From: CBDHHC01 sp050633205
GTDB taxonomy: Bacteria > Pseudomonadota > Alphaproteobacteria > Rhizobiales > CBDHHC01
Length of the DNA stretch: 21,326 nucleotides
Direction of reading: 5' to 3'
Assembly: GCA_050633205.1 (NCBI GenBank)
Contig: JBOEGA010000101.1
Coordinates: forward strand, 1-21,326
Position 1 is the first letter of the stretch, and each line of letters starts with the position of its first letter. Of this stretch, positions 13,772 to 21,029 are shown one piece after another. The notes beneath the pieces were generated by a model that saw nothing but the letters and a program-made list of their open reading frames with translations, was not told the origin of the DNA and made no database searches. The translations under genes were made by a program, and so were the position numbers.

Positions 13772-15184
13772 TTACAGCGATTTCACGATTTCTTCGGTCA
13801 TTTTTTTGGCGTCGCCGAGGATCATCATTGTGTTGTCGCGGTAGAACAACGGGTTGTCGATACCGGCGTAGCCTGATGCTAGAGAGCGTTTGTTGAACAT
13901 TACTGTTCCGGCTTTCCAGACCTGAAGGACCGGCATTCCGTAGATTGGGGATGTCGGATCGTCTTCTGCGGCCGGGTTGGTTACGTCGTTCGCGCCGATT
14001 ACGTAGACAACGTCTGCCTGAGCGAAGTCGTTGTTGATGTCTTCGAGTTCGAACACTTCGTCATATGGTACGTTTGCTTCTGCAAGAAGAACGTTCATGT
14101 GACCTGGCATACGACCTGCAACCGGGTGGATAGCGTAGGCGACTTCAACGCCTTCTTTTTTCAGCTCGTCACCAAGCTCGCGAAGGGCGTGCTGTGCCTG
14201 TGCCACGGCCATGCCGTAACCTGGTACGATGATGACTTTACCAGCGTTTTTCATGATGAAGGCTGCGTCTTCAGGTGAGCCCTGTTTCACAGTGCGCTGT
14301 ACGCCGTCGTCTCCGGTTGCGGCTGCTGTTTCGCCACCGAAACCACCAAGGATAACGGAGATGAATGAGCGGTTCATGCCTTTACACATGATGTAGGAGA
14401 GGATCGCGCCGGATGAGCCCACAAGAGCACCAGTGATGATCAGAGCGACGTTACTTAGTGTGAAGCCGATGCCTGCTGCTGCCCAGCCTGAGTAGGAGTT
14501 TAGCATTGATACGACAACCGGCATATCTGCACCACCGATAGGGATGATGATTGTGATACCGATGATCAATGAGATGACTACGATTGCCCAGAACAGAACA
14601 GGTGTTTGCTCCTGACAGAATAGTACGATCAGGGCGACCATGCCGATAGCCAGTGCAATATTGATCAGGTGACGTGCAGGAAGAAGGATTGGAGCACCTG
14701 ACATGCGGCCGTCAAGTTTTGCGAAGGCGATGACTGAGCCGGTGAATGTGATTGCACCGATGGCAACGCCAAGCGACATTTCGATAAGGCTCGGGATTTT
14801 GATGCCAGCTTCAGGGTGAGCTGCGTCAGCCAGAATGCCGAATGCTTCAGGAGCGTAGAATGCTGCTGCGGCAACGAATACGGCTGCAAGGCCTACCAGA
14901 CTGTGGAATGCGGCAACCAGTTGCGGCATTGAAGTCATGGAGATTTTGCGTGCGATGACAGCGCCGACGCCACCACCTATTGCAAGGCCTGCGATGATCA
15001 GAATCCATGAGGTGATATTCTGGATATCAGCTACGACGAGAGTTGTTACGATGGCGACAGTCATACCTGCCATGCCGAGGAAGTTACCTTGTCTGGCCGT
15101 TTCCGGTGAAGACAAACCGCGCAGGGCCTGAATAAACAGTACGCCCGAAACGAGGTAAAGGAGGAGTGTAATATTTGCGTCCAT
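13772..15184 (-). CDS. pntB: NAD(P) transhydrogenase subunit beta
   Basis: 470 residues, full length. Together with the alpha subunits it forms the inner-membrane proton-translocating transhydrogenase that makes NADPH from NADH at the expense of the proton gradient. The N-terminal 265 residues hold the membrane helices, with the conserved proton-channel histidine in AAFHSLVGLAAV (H94). The C-terminal domain III binds NADP(H): the VPGYGMAVAQAQHAL nucleotide loop (321-335), HPVAGRMPGHMNVLLAEA (353-370), IGANDVTNP (397-405) and MFNKRS. AAGGA lies eight nt before the ATG. It is the last gene of the operon; 33 bp separate it from pntAB and a strong terminator follows. Confidence 0.98.
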   Translation of the reverse strand: MDANITLLLYLVSGVLFIQALRGLSSPETARQGNFLGMAGMTVAIVTTLVVADIQNITSWILIIAGLAIGGGVGAVIARKISMTSMPQLVAAFHSLVGLAAVFVAAAAFYAPEAFGILADAAHPEAGIKIPSLIEMSLGVAIGAITFTGSVIAFAKLDGRMSGAPILLPARHLINIALAIGMVALIVLFCQEQTPVLFWAIVVISLIIGITIIIPIGGADMPVVVSMLNSYSGWAAAGIGFTLSNVALIITGALVGSSGAILSYIMCKGMNRSFISVILGGFGGETAAATGDDGVQRTVKQGSPEDAAFIMKNAGKVIIVPGYGMAVAQAQHALRELGDELKKEGVEVAYAIHPVAGRMPGHMNVLLAEANVPYDEVFELEDINNDFAQADVVYVIGANDVTNPAAEDDPTSPIYGMPVLQVWKAGTVMFNKRSLASGYAGIDNPLFYRDNTMMILGDAKKMTEEIVKSL

Positions 15185-15217
15185 GATGGAAATCCTTGTG
15201 TTCTCTTTTTCCGGCGC

Positions 15218-15634
15218 TTATGAGCGGTCTTTTTTCTTATACATTGCCAACATGCGCTGAGTGACGAGGAAGCCACCAAAGATGTTTACAGCTGCGAGGA
15301 TCAGAGCCAGGAAGCCAAAGCCCTGTGCGATCTGTGAGTCTGAACTGGTTATCTCAATGCCAATGGCAAGAAGAGCACCAACCACGATCACGGATGAAAT
15401 GGCGTTTGTTACTGACATAAGAGGTGTATGAAGAGCTGGTGTTACGCTCCATACAACGTAGTAACCTACGAAGATTGCCATTACAAAGACTGCAAGTTCG
15501 AAAAAGAACGGATCTGCTTTCTCTCCTGCGCCACCAGCGAAAGCTGTTGTTGCGGAGATAAGAAGAGCTGGACCGGCAGCAAGAAGCGTAAGTCCAGTTT
15601 TGCGCATAATATTGCTAATATTTGAGCGTTTCAT
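15218..15634 (-). CDS. pntAB: NAD(P) transhydrogenase subunit alpha part 2 (membrane part)
   Basis: 138 residues. The split alpha subunit seen in Rhodospirillum-type transhydrogenases; this part supplies three membrane helices (FFFELAVFVMAIFVGYYVVWSV; AISSVIVVGALLAIGIEI; GFGFLALILAAVNIFGGFLV) with the conserved SVTPALHTPLMSVTNAISS and VTQRMLAMYKK. Residues 1-34 (MRKTGLTLLAAGPALLISATTAFA) look like a cleavable signal peptide in front of the usual DPFFFEL start, an extra hydrophobic segment most homologues lack. AAGGAG is nine nt before ATG 15634; an internal ATG at codon 10 keeps the signal-like part. Gaps of 33 and 19 bp to its neighbours support one transcript. Confidence 0.96.
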   Translation of the reverse strand: MKRSNISNIMRKTGLTLLAAGPALLISATTAFAGGAGEKADPFFFELAVFVMAIFVGYYVVWSVTPALHTPLMSVTNAISSVIVVGALLAIGIEITSSDSQIAQGFGFLALILAAVNIFGGFLVTQRMLAMYKKKDRS

Positions 15635-15653
15635 TGGTATTTGCTCCTTGTTA

Positions 15654-16781
15654 TCAAGTTAGGTTCGGGTGGACGATTGCGCCATCTTTAGTGAGCATTG
15701 TGCCCGTGATGATTTCGTCTTCCCAGTTGACTTCGATATTGCCGTTTTCCTTGTTGAGCATTGTCTCAATGAATGCATAAAGGTTACGGGCGTAAAGGCT
15801 TGAAGCATTTGTTGACAGTGCACCGGCAAGGTTGAGTTCACCAAGGATGCGGACGCCGCCGTGTACTACGGTTTCGCCTGGAACTGTAAGCTCACAGTTA
15901 CCACCACGCTCTGCTGCAAGGTCAACGATAACAGCGCCGTTTGGCATGCTTTCGACCATTGCTTTTGTGATCAGTTTTGGAGCCGGGCGGCCCGGGATCA
16001 AGGCAGTGGTGATGATTGCGTTCTGGCTTGTTACATGTTTTGCAACGAGTTCTGCCTGTTGTTTTTTATAGTCATCAGACATCTCTTTTGCGTAACCGCC
16101 AGCGGTTTCGGCCTGTTTGAACTCTTCGTTTTCAACGGCGATGAATTTACCGCCAAGAGATTCAACCTGCTCTTTTGAAGCGGGGCGAACGTCAGTTGCT
16201 GTTACGATTGAGCCAAGGCGTTTTGCTGTTGCGATTGCCTGAAGGCCCGCAACACCTGCGCCCATTACGAAGATTTTTGCCGGAGGAACTGTTCCTGCCG
16301 CTGTCATCATCATTGGTACAGCCTGATCAAATGCAGCAGCAGCGTTGATGACGGCTTTATATCCTGCAAGGTTGGACTGAGAAGACAGAACGTCCATTGA
16401 TTGTGCACGTGTGATACGTGGCATGAATTCCATTGAGAAACCAAGAAGTCCGGCAGAGGCAAGAGCCTGAATGCCTTCCTTGTCACTGAAGGGATCAAGC
16501 ATTGCGATTACGAACGCGCCCTGTTTCATGTGAGAGGTTTCTTCTGCAGAAGGTCTGCGTACCTTCAATATGATGTCGGCGTCTTTCAGTAGTTCCGGTA
16601 CAGAACCGATTACCTTTGCGCCAGCTTCCTTATATTCTTCATCGGTGAATCGGGAACGAGTTCCAGCGCCTGACAAAATCCGCACTTCACAGCCAAGTTT
16701 AATGAATTTTTTGGCAGTTTCCGCGGATAAAGCGACACGAGGTTCGTTTTCTCCCTCACCCAATACGGAAATAATGGTCAT
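15654..16781 (-). CDS. pntAA: NAD(P) transhydrogenase subunit alpha part 1 (NAD(H)-binding)
   Basis: 375 residues from ATG 16781. Soluble domain I of transhydrogenase, which binds NAD(H) and passes hydride to PntB. Seen are the alanine-dehydrogenase-like start (GEGENEPRVALSAETAKKF), RITRAQSMDVLSSQSNLAGY, the Rossmann loop VMGAGVAGLQAIATAKRLG with ATDVRPA, and IPGRPAPKLIT...VDLAAERGGNCE. The frame opens at TTG 16793, but GGAG six nt before ATG 16781 and the family N-terminus (MTIISVLGE) decide the start. It is the first gene of pntAA-pntAB-pntB; the 226-bp leader holds a hairpin at 16921-16942. Confidence 0.98.
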   Translation of the reverse strand: MTIISVLGEGENEPRVALSAETAKKFIKLGCEVRILSGAGTRSRFTDEEYKEAGAKVIGSVPELLKDADIILKVRRPSAEETSHMKQGAFVIAMLDPFSDKEGIQALASAGLLGFSMEFMPRITRAQSMDVLSSQSNLAGYKAVINAAAAFDQAVPMMMTAAGTVPPAKIFVMGAGVAGLQAIATAKRLGSIVTATDVRPASKEQVESLGGKFIAVENEEFKQAETAGGYAKEMSDDYKKQQAELVAKHVTSQNAIITTALIPGRPAPKLITKAMVESMPNGAVIVDLAAERGGNCELTVPGETVVHGGVRILGELNLAGALSTNASSLYARNLYAFIETMLNKENGNIEVNWEDEIITGTMLTKDGAIVHPNLT

Positions 16782-16920
16782 TGTTGTCTCCAATCCCTTG
16801 TTATTGCAGGGGGTTTGTTACTAGTGCTCAAGTTCGGAAACTTTGCACTTTGAAATTGCAGCGATGGAGTTGGCATTGAGGTTATGCTGCCATGCCAAAT
16901 ACGCCGTTTTTAACGCAGAA

Positions 16921-16942
16921 CGCCCGTTCGTTTGAACAGGCG
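16921..16942. other. Stem-loop in the pnt leader
   Basis: CGCCCGTTC (16921-16929) pairs with GAACAGGCG (16934-16942) around GTTT, 9 bp with one G-T. It lacks a T-tract on either strand, so it is not a convincing terminator. It lies between the cytochrome oxidase subunit IV stop and pntAA, where it could stabilise or attenuate a shared transcript. A perfect CGTATACG palindrome (16968-16975) is nearby. Confidence 0.4.
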
Positions 16943-17007
16943 GTATCTGCCTAACTGTTTGGGAAACGTATACGATTATCGTTTTACGGTTCAAACCAGC
17001 GAGTCTT

Positions 17008-17151
17008 TTAAAGTAGGAAGTAAGCCATTCCAACCAGGAGGGCTATAACGACAACCCCCAGAATGATACTTCCGCGGATGAAACCTTCGTAGGTTGCTTT
17101 GTGTTCTTCAACATCCATATCCGGATGGCTACCCGACATATCAACGCTCAT
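17008..17151 (-). CDS. aa3-type cytochrome c oxidase subunit IV
   Basis: 47 residues: a short acidic N-terminus, then the family motif EEHKATYEGFIRGS and a single membrane helix (IILGVVVIALLVGMAYFLL). This matches the tiny alphaproteobacterial subunit IV (COX4_pro_2 family) that associates with the aa3 oxidase in the inner membrane. AAGGA lies six nt before the ATG at 17151, and the TAA is at 17008-17010. The gene is easily missed because of its size. It lies directly upstream of pntAA in the same direction, an arrangement common in alphaproteobacteria. The other oxidase genes are not in the window. Confidence 0.93.
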   Translation of the reverse strand: MSVDMSGSHPDMDVEEHKATYEGFIRGSIILGVVVIALLVGMAYFLL

Positions 17152-17186
17152 TATCGGTCCTTGTTCTTTTGAGTTAACCCGTGGAT

Positions 17187-17207
17187 CACATTTATATATA
17201 AAATGTG
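17187..17207. promoter_or_regulatory. Inverted repeat in the promoter region of the oxidase subunit IV gene
   Basis: CACATTT (17187-17193) and AAATGTG (17201-17207) are perfect 7-bp arms around ATATATA, 36-56 bp before the ATG at 17151. Outer bases CCGT/ACGG extend the symmetry with mismatches. The A/T-rich centre may include the -10 region, so it is either an operator or part of the promoter. Confidence 0.4.
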
Positions 17208-17281
17208 GTTTACGGGCAATCTAGCAAGCGCAATTTCACATCGCACGACGGCAAAAAGGCGCAGTTGTCGCAGTATTGGGC

Positions 17282-17311
17282 AGAATATGATTAAAAAATG
17301 ATCAATATTCT
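17282..17311 (-). other. Stem-loop just after the ABC1 kinase stop codon
   Basis: AGAATAT (17282-17288) pairs with ATATTCT (17305-17311), extended by GAT/ATC with one bulge. It starts three bases after the stop codon of the kinase gene. There is no following T-tract on the minus strand, so it is at most a weak terminator or an mRNA-stabilising 3' structure. Confidence 0.4.
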
Positions 17312-17313
17312 AC

Positions 17314-18696
17314 CTATGGTAGCGGAACTCCTGTCTGTGTGAAGATCTGTTTCTGCTTTTCTATGACATTATTCAGGTCAAAGTTTTCGATTGTTTCATT
17401 GAACAGCCGATAGAAATTGAGTTTTGCATCAAGGAAAATAAAGACACCGCCCAGTCCAATAGCGGAGCGGTCCATAAAGATGAATTCGCGTGGTACTTTG
17501 ACAGGGCCGTTTTCACGAAGGCCCTTGTGTACTGTGAATGCTTCTCTCCGGCCATATTCGGCAGGGCTTATGCCATCGGCAATTCTGCGTACCCGGTCAT
17601 CGAGGAGCGGACCGTATATGAAGTTTGCCCAGATGTTTAATATGTCGATGAGTTCATTCGAGAGGTTATTGAAGCCCCAGGTTTCATAAGCGTGTACTAT
17701 GAGGGCTCTGTCATTATTGCGCAGGCCGTTATAGAGGTCGATTACTCCCTGTACGAAGACCGGGCGGAAGGTTCTTATGCAGCCGTAGTCAAGAAGGTTG
17801 ATGCCTGCAGGGGTGTTGTTTTCATCTTCAAAGGCGGTGTAGTTACCAAGATGAGGGTCGCCATGAATGACGCCATAATGGCTGAAAGGGTACCACCAGG
17901 CTTTGAACAGTGATTTTGCAATTGTGTTGCGGTGTTCCTGCTCACTTTCCTTATAGTGATAAAGGGATTTTCCATGGAGCCAGTTCATGGTGAGCAGGCG
18001 CTTTGTAGAAAGCTCTTCGTTTATTTGGGGGACACGAATATGGGGTTCGTTTTTGAATATTTCGCCATATAGTTTTGTGTGAGCGGCTTCTCTTTTGTAG
18101 TCCAGTTCTTCGCGCAGGCGTTCTGATATTTCGGGAAGTATTTCCGAGACATCAACGGCTTTATCCATTCTCTTATATAATGAGAGGGCAATTTTTAGCT
18201 GAGCCAGATCAGCTTCTACAGTAGAGGCCATTTCCGGATATTGCAGTTTGCAGGCGAGTTCCTGTCCTTCGTGTGATAGAGCCTTGTGGACCTGTCCTAG
18301 TGAGGCGGATGCTGCTGATGTTCTTTCAAATTCAGCGAATTTCTGACGCCAGCCAGCTCCAAGTTCGGCTGCCATTCTACGCTTTACAAAGCCCCACCCC
18401 ATTGGCGGAGCCTGGTTCTGAAGTTTGGACAGCTCTTCTGCATATTCCGGGGGGATGATGTCAGGGATGGTTGAAAGGAGTTGAGCCACTTTCATAAGCG
18501 GGCCTTTCAGGTCTCCCAGAATAGCCGCCAGTTCTGACGCATTTTTGCTATCATTCCTACTAAGACCAAGAAGGCGCTTACCTGCATATTTAGCGGCTAT
18601 GCCTCCGACATTGGCACCGACCTTTGCATAGCGGCCGATGCGCTGACTGAGACGGTTCTTTTCGCCTTCAGGTGGGACGTCGTCTGTTTCTGACAA
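17314..18696 (-). CDS. ABC1/AarF/UbiB-family atypical kinase
   Basis: 460 residues of the ABC1 (UbiB/COQ8) family, linked to ubiquinone biosynthesis or lipid homeostasis. Motifs in order: LKGPLMKVAQLLS (62-74), the place of the KxGQ motif but with Ala for Gly (KVAQ, 69-72); PPEYAEELSKLQNQAPPM; ASLGQVH (131-137); catalytic lysine ACKLQYP (K150); ELDYKREA; HGDPHLGNY (278-286, D280); and LLDYG (301-305, metal-binding D303). No C-terminal membrane helices are seen, unlike UbiB proper. The start must be TTG 18696, because a stop lies five codons upstream and the next Met is inside the KVAQ region; AGGA precedes it by nine nt. It follows the repeat region after pepF on the same strand. Confidence 0.93.
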   Translation of the reverse strand: MSETDDVPPEGEKNRLSQRIGRYAKVGANVGGIAAKYAGKRLLGLSRNDSKNASELAAILGDLKGPLMKVAQLLSTIPDIIPPEYAEELSKLQNQAPPMGWGFVKRRMAAELGAGWRQKFAEFERTSAASASLGQVHKALSHEGQELACKLQYPEMASTVEADLAQLKIALSLYKRMDKAVDVSEILPEISERLREELDYKREAAHTKLYGEIFKNEPHIRVPQINEELSTKRLLTMNWLHGKSLYHYKESEQEHRNTIAKSLFKAWWYPFSHYGVIHGDPHLGNYTAFEDENNTPAGINLLDYGCIRTFRPVFVQGVIDLYNGLRNNDRALIVHAYETWGFNNLSNELIDILNIWANFIYGPLLDDRVRRIADGISPAEYGRREAFTVHKGLRENGPVKVPREFIFMDRSAIGLGGVFIFLDAKLNFYRLFNETIENFDLNNVIEKQKQIFTQTGVPLP

Positions 18697-18718
18697 ATTC
18701 CGCGTCCTTTATTAGTTT

Positions 18719-18801
18719 GCGTTCAGGCGCCACGCGGGCTGCGCGCCTCAATGGCGCTAGTCCGTCAGAAATTCCGTTGGAATTTCTTCGTCCGGTTTAC
18801 G
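18719..18801 (-). repeat. 83-bp direct repeat, copy A
   Basis: Ungapped match to 18843-18925 with 8 mismatches in 83. It contains inverted arms GCGCCA/TGGCGC (18727-18732 and 18752-18757) and a perfect 9-bp hairpin AGAAATTCC/GGAATTTCT (18767-18775 and 18779-18787). On the minus strand the part before TAG (18757-18759) reads RKPDEEIPTEFLTD. It lies 23 bp before the kinase start. Confidence 0.93.
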
Positions 18802-18810
18802 TAATAGTCT

Positions 18811-18830
18811 GCGTTGAAGTACCACGCAGG
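18811..18830 (-). repeat. Partial 20-bp copy of the repeat
   Basis: GCGTTGAAGTACCACGCAGG matches the first 20 bases of copy B at 15 of 20 positions and has the same TAGTNTGCG-type lead-in, suggesting a truncated third unit between copies A and B. Confidence 0.55.
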
Positions 18831-18842
18831 AGTTTTTAGTTA

Positions 18843-18925
18843 GCGTTCAGGCGCCACGCAGGCTGGGCACCTCAATGGCGCTAGTCCTTCAGAAATTCTG
18901 TTGGAATTTCCTCGTCCAATTTACG
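18843..18925 (-). repeat. 83-bp direct repeat, copy B
   Basis: Second full copy, 124 bp from copy A and 26 bp after the pepF stop in transcription order. The GCGCCA/TGGCGC arms are kept exactly; the AAATTC hairpin keeps eight pairs with one G-U. On the minus strand it reads RKLDEEIPTEFLKD before TAG (18881-18883). No copy was seen elsewhere in the window. Confidence 0.93.
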
Positions 18926-18952
18926 GTTACAGTTTGCATGCTGTGCCGACAT
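18881..18952 (-). CDS. Possible 23-residue peptide coupled to the pepF stop (weak)
   Basis: The pepF stop and a new ATG overlap as TAATG (ATG at 18952-18950). The frame reads MSAQHANCNRKLDEEIPTEF then LKD and TAG. The second half lies in repeat copy B. In copy A the same frame recurs with two synonymous changes (GAG/GAA, ACA/ACG) and two amino-acid changes (L/P, K/T), and can start at GTG 18825. Stop-start overlap favours reinitiation, but the frame is very short and could be chance. Confidence 0.28.
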   Translation of the reverse strand: MSAQHANCNRKLDEEIPTEFLKD

Positions 18953-20748
18953 TACATTGTTTCCAGTTGATCAATCAGGTCTTCAATTACGCTGAGTCCC
19001 ATATTCCAGAAACCGGGATCTGTTGCATTTAACCCGAATGGTGCTAGTAACTCTATGTGGTTCTTTGATCCACCGGCTGTAAGAAGCTCAATATATTTTT
19101 CCTGAAAACCTGCGCTATTTTTTTCAAATTCAGCATAGAGAGAGTTTACAAGACATTCGCCGAATGCATAGGCGTATACGTAGAATGGTGAATTGATGAA
19201 ATGTGGGATGTAGCACCAGAAATTTTCATATCCCTCTTTTAGTTCGACTGAAGGGCCGAGGCTTTCGTGCTGGATATCCATCCAGATTTTGCCAATCTGT
19301 TCCGAGGTTAGCTCTCCTTCCCTGCGTGCCTGATGGATTTCACGCTCGAAGCTGTAAAAAGCAATCTGGCGTACAACAGTGTTGATCATATCTTCCACTT
19401 TGGACGCGATCAGTGCTTTCTTTTTCAGAGGGTCGGTTTCGGCAGACAGAAGTGATTTAAAGGTCAGCATCTCACCGAATACGCTTGCTGTTTCAGCAAG
19501 AGTTAGAGGTGTTGGAGCCAGAAGAGGGCCCTGGACATTGGCGAGATACTGGTGAACACCGTGGCCGAGTTCGTGAGCGAGTGTCATTACATCCCTTGGT
19601 GTGCCAAGGTAATTCAGCATTATATAAGGGTGTGCGCTGGGCACGGTCGGGTGTGCGAATGCGCCTGAGCGTTTGCCGTCACGGGTAGGGGCATCAATCC
19701 AGTTGTTATCAAAGAATTTCTGAACAATGTCAGCAACATCACCGGAGAAGCCTGCATATGACTTCATGACGACTGACCGGGCTTCGTCCCAGTTGTAGGT
19801 TTTCTGAGTATCAAGAAGAACCGGGGCGTTGCGGTCCCACTGGGCGAGCTTTTCCTTACCCATCCATTTGGCTTTCAGAGCATAGTATCGGTGAGAAAGA
19901 GCCGGATATTTTGCCCGTACACTGCTTTCCAGTGCATCTACAACTTCGCGTTCAATGCAATTGCTCAGGTGGCGTGAGTCTGCAACATCCTCAAATGATC
20001 GCCAGCGGTCCGAGATTTCCTTGTCTTTGGCCAGGGTATTGGTGATTAAGGTAAAGATGGATATCTTTGATGAAAAAACTTCTGATAATGCGTCTGACGC
20101 TTCCTGTCTTTTGGTTTCATCCTGATTAAGCAGGAGATTAAGGGTTGGTTCAAGGGTCAGTTCCTTGTCGCCTATTTTAAAGCGGAGAGATGCCATGGTA
20201 TCAGTAAACAGCCTGTTCCAGGCCATGCGTCCTGTTACAGATTTTTCATGGAAGAGCTTTTCCAGTTTATCGTCGAGCTGATAAGGTTTTTCTTTTCTCA
20301 GATCATCAAACCAGGGCTTATATTTTTTCAACTCTCCCTGTTCAATGGCTTTATCCAGAGTTTCATCGGGAATTTTATTAAGTTCAAGAGCAAAGAAAAG
20401 AAGATAGGAACTATTAGCAGTCAGCTGTTCCTGAATGTCTCCGAAAAATTTGGCATTTTCCGGATCAGTTGTATTTCCGGCATAACGCAAAAAGGAATAG
20501 GAGGCCAGGCGGCCCATAATATCCTGAATTTTTTCATAGGACTTTATTGCATCTAACAGTCCGGTATCAGAGGGGTATTTATCAGCCAGTTCCTCCAGGC
20601 GTCCCTGATAAGTATCCTGAAATTTTCTGGCCATATTTCCAGAGTTTTCCTGATCGGCCTTTAACTCTTTTGAGGCAATTCCGGGATACAGATCAGTGAG
20701 GTTCCACTCAGGCATGTTACCAAGTTCGGACATGTCAGTTGAATTCAT
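18952..20748 (-). CDS. pepF: M3-family oligoendopeptidase (PepF type)
   Basis: 598 residues, full length. A cytosolic zinc metallopeptidase cutting short peptides. The zinc site HELGHG (392-397) with AHELGHGVHQ, the downstream glutamate in PLTLAETASVFGEML (E419), and the C-terminal substrate-binding stretch (INSPFYVYAYAFGECLVNSLY) are all conserved. The N-terminus (MPEWNLTDLYPGIASKEL) is the usual PepF start. AAGGA lies six nt before ATG 20748. It is transcribed towards the ABC1 kinase gene, 255 bp away across the repeats; no terminator with a T-tract lies between, so co-transcription is possible. Confidence 0.97.
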   Translation of the reverse strand: MNSTDMSELGNMPEWNLTDLYPGIASKELKADQENSGNMARKFQDTYQGRLEELADKYPSDTGLLDAIKSYEKIQDIMGRLASYSFLRYAGNTTDPENAKFFGDIQEQLTANSSYLLFFALELNKIPDETLDKAIEQGELKKYKPWFDDLRKEKPYQLDDKLEKLFHEKSVTGRMAWNRLFTDTMASLRFKIGDKELTLEPTLNLLLNQDETKRQEASDALSEVFSSKISIFTLITNTLAKDKEISDRWRSFEDVADSRHLSNCIEREVVDALESSVRAKYPALSHRYYALKAKWMGKEKLAQWDRNAPVLLDTQKTYNWDEARSVVMKSYAGFSGDVADIVQKFFDNNWIDAPTRDGKRSGAFAHPTVPSAHPYIMLNYLGTPRDVMTLAHELGHGVHQYLANVQGPLLAPTPLTLAETASVFGEMLTFKSLLSAETDPLKKKALIASKVEDMINTVVRQIAFYSFEREIHQARREGELTSEQIGKIWMDIQHESLGPSVELKEGYENFWCYIPHFINSPFYVYAYAFGECLVNSLYAEFEKNSAGFQEKYIELLTAGGSKNHIELLAPFGLNATDPGFWNMGLSVIEDLIDQLETM

Positions 20749-20919
20749 CTGTTTTCCTTTTGTTATTCTAGAAGGCCAATATTCAGGTTCAAAACCCTCA
20801 GGACCGGATTGTTGATTTGACTGTTATTTTCACATGCTCAAATGCAAAAATATACATTTCTCTCTAAATGAAACGATTTATAAACACCATATTTACCATT
20901 TTTGTTCAGAATACAGGTG

Positions 20920-20954
20920 CTGACGTAGCGTTATTAATAATCACTGCACGTCAG
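20920..20954. promoter_or_regulatory. Inverted repeat upstream of the response-regulator gene
   Basis: CTGACGT (20920-20926) and ACGTCAG (20948-20954) are perfect 7-bp arms with a 21-bp spacer that contains the perfect palindrome TTATTAATAA (20931-20940). CAGGTG also repeats beside both arms (20914-20919 and 20952-20957). It is probably a regulator site in the 281-bp pepF/response-regulator divergent region. Confidence 0.45.
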
Positions 20955-20962
20955 GTGTATAT

Positions 20963-20999
20963 CGGATGATCTCAGGAAATAAAGATTATCCGACTTTTT
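20963..20999 (+). terminator. Terminator-like hairpin in the leader of the response-regulator gene
   Basis: CGGATGATCT (20963-20972) pairs with AGATTATCCG (20983-20992), 10 bp with one G-U, and is followed by ACTTTTT. It ends 30 bp before the ATG at 21030. With no gene upstream on this strand inside the intergenic region, it may act as an attenuator or a block to read-through. Confidence 0.5.
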
Positions 21000-21029
21000 G
21001 TATGTGTTGAGTATTGTAGAGTAAACCAG

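Noticed and set aside
16821..17033. 70-codon minus-strand frame before pntAA
   Set aside because: Overlaps the oxidase subunit IV gene in another frame and has no family features.
18719..18925. CRISPR array
   Set aside because: Only two long copies and one fragment, no regular spacers, no cas genes.
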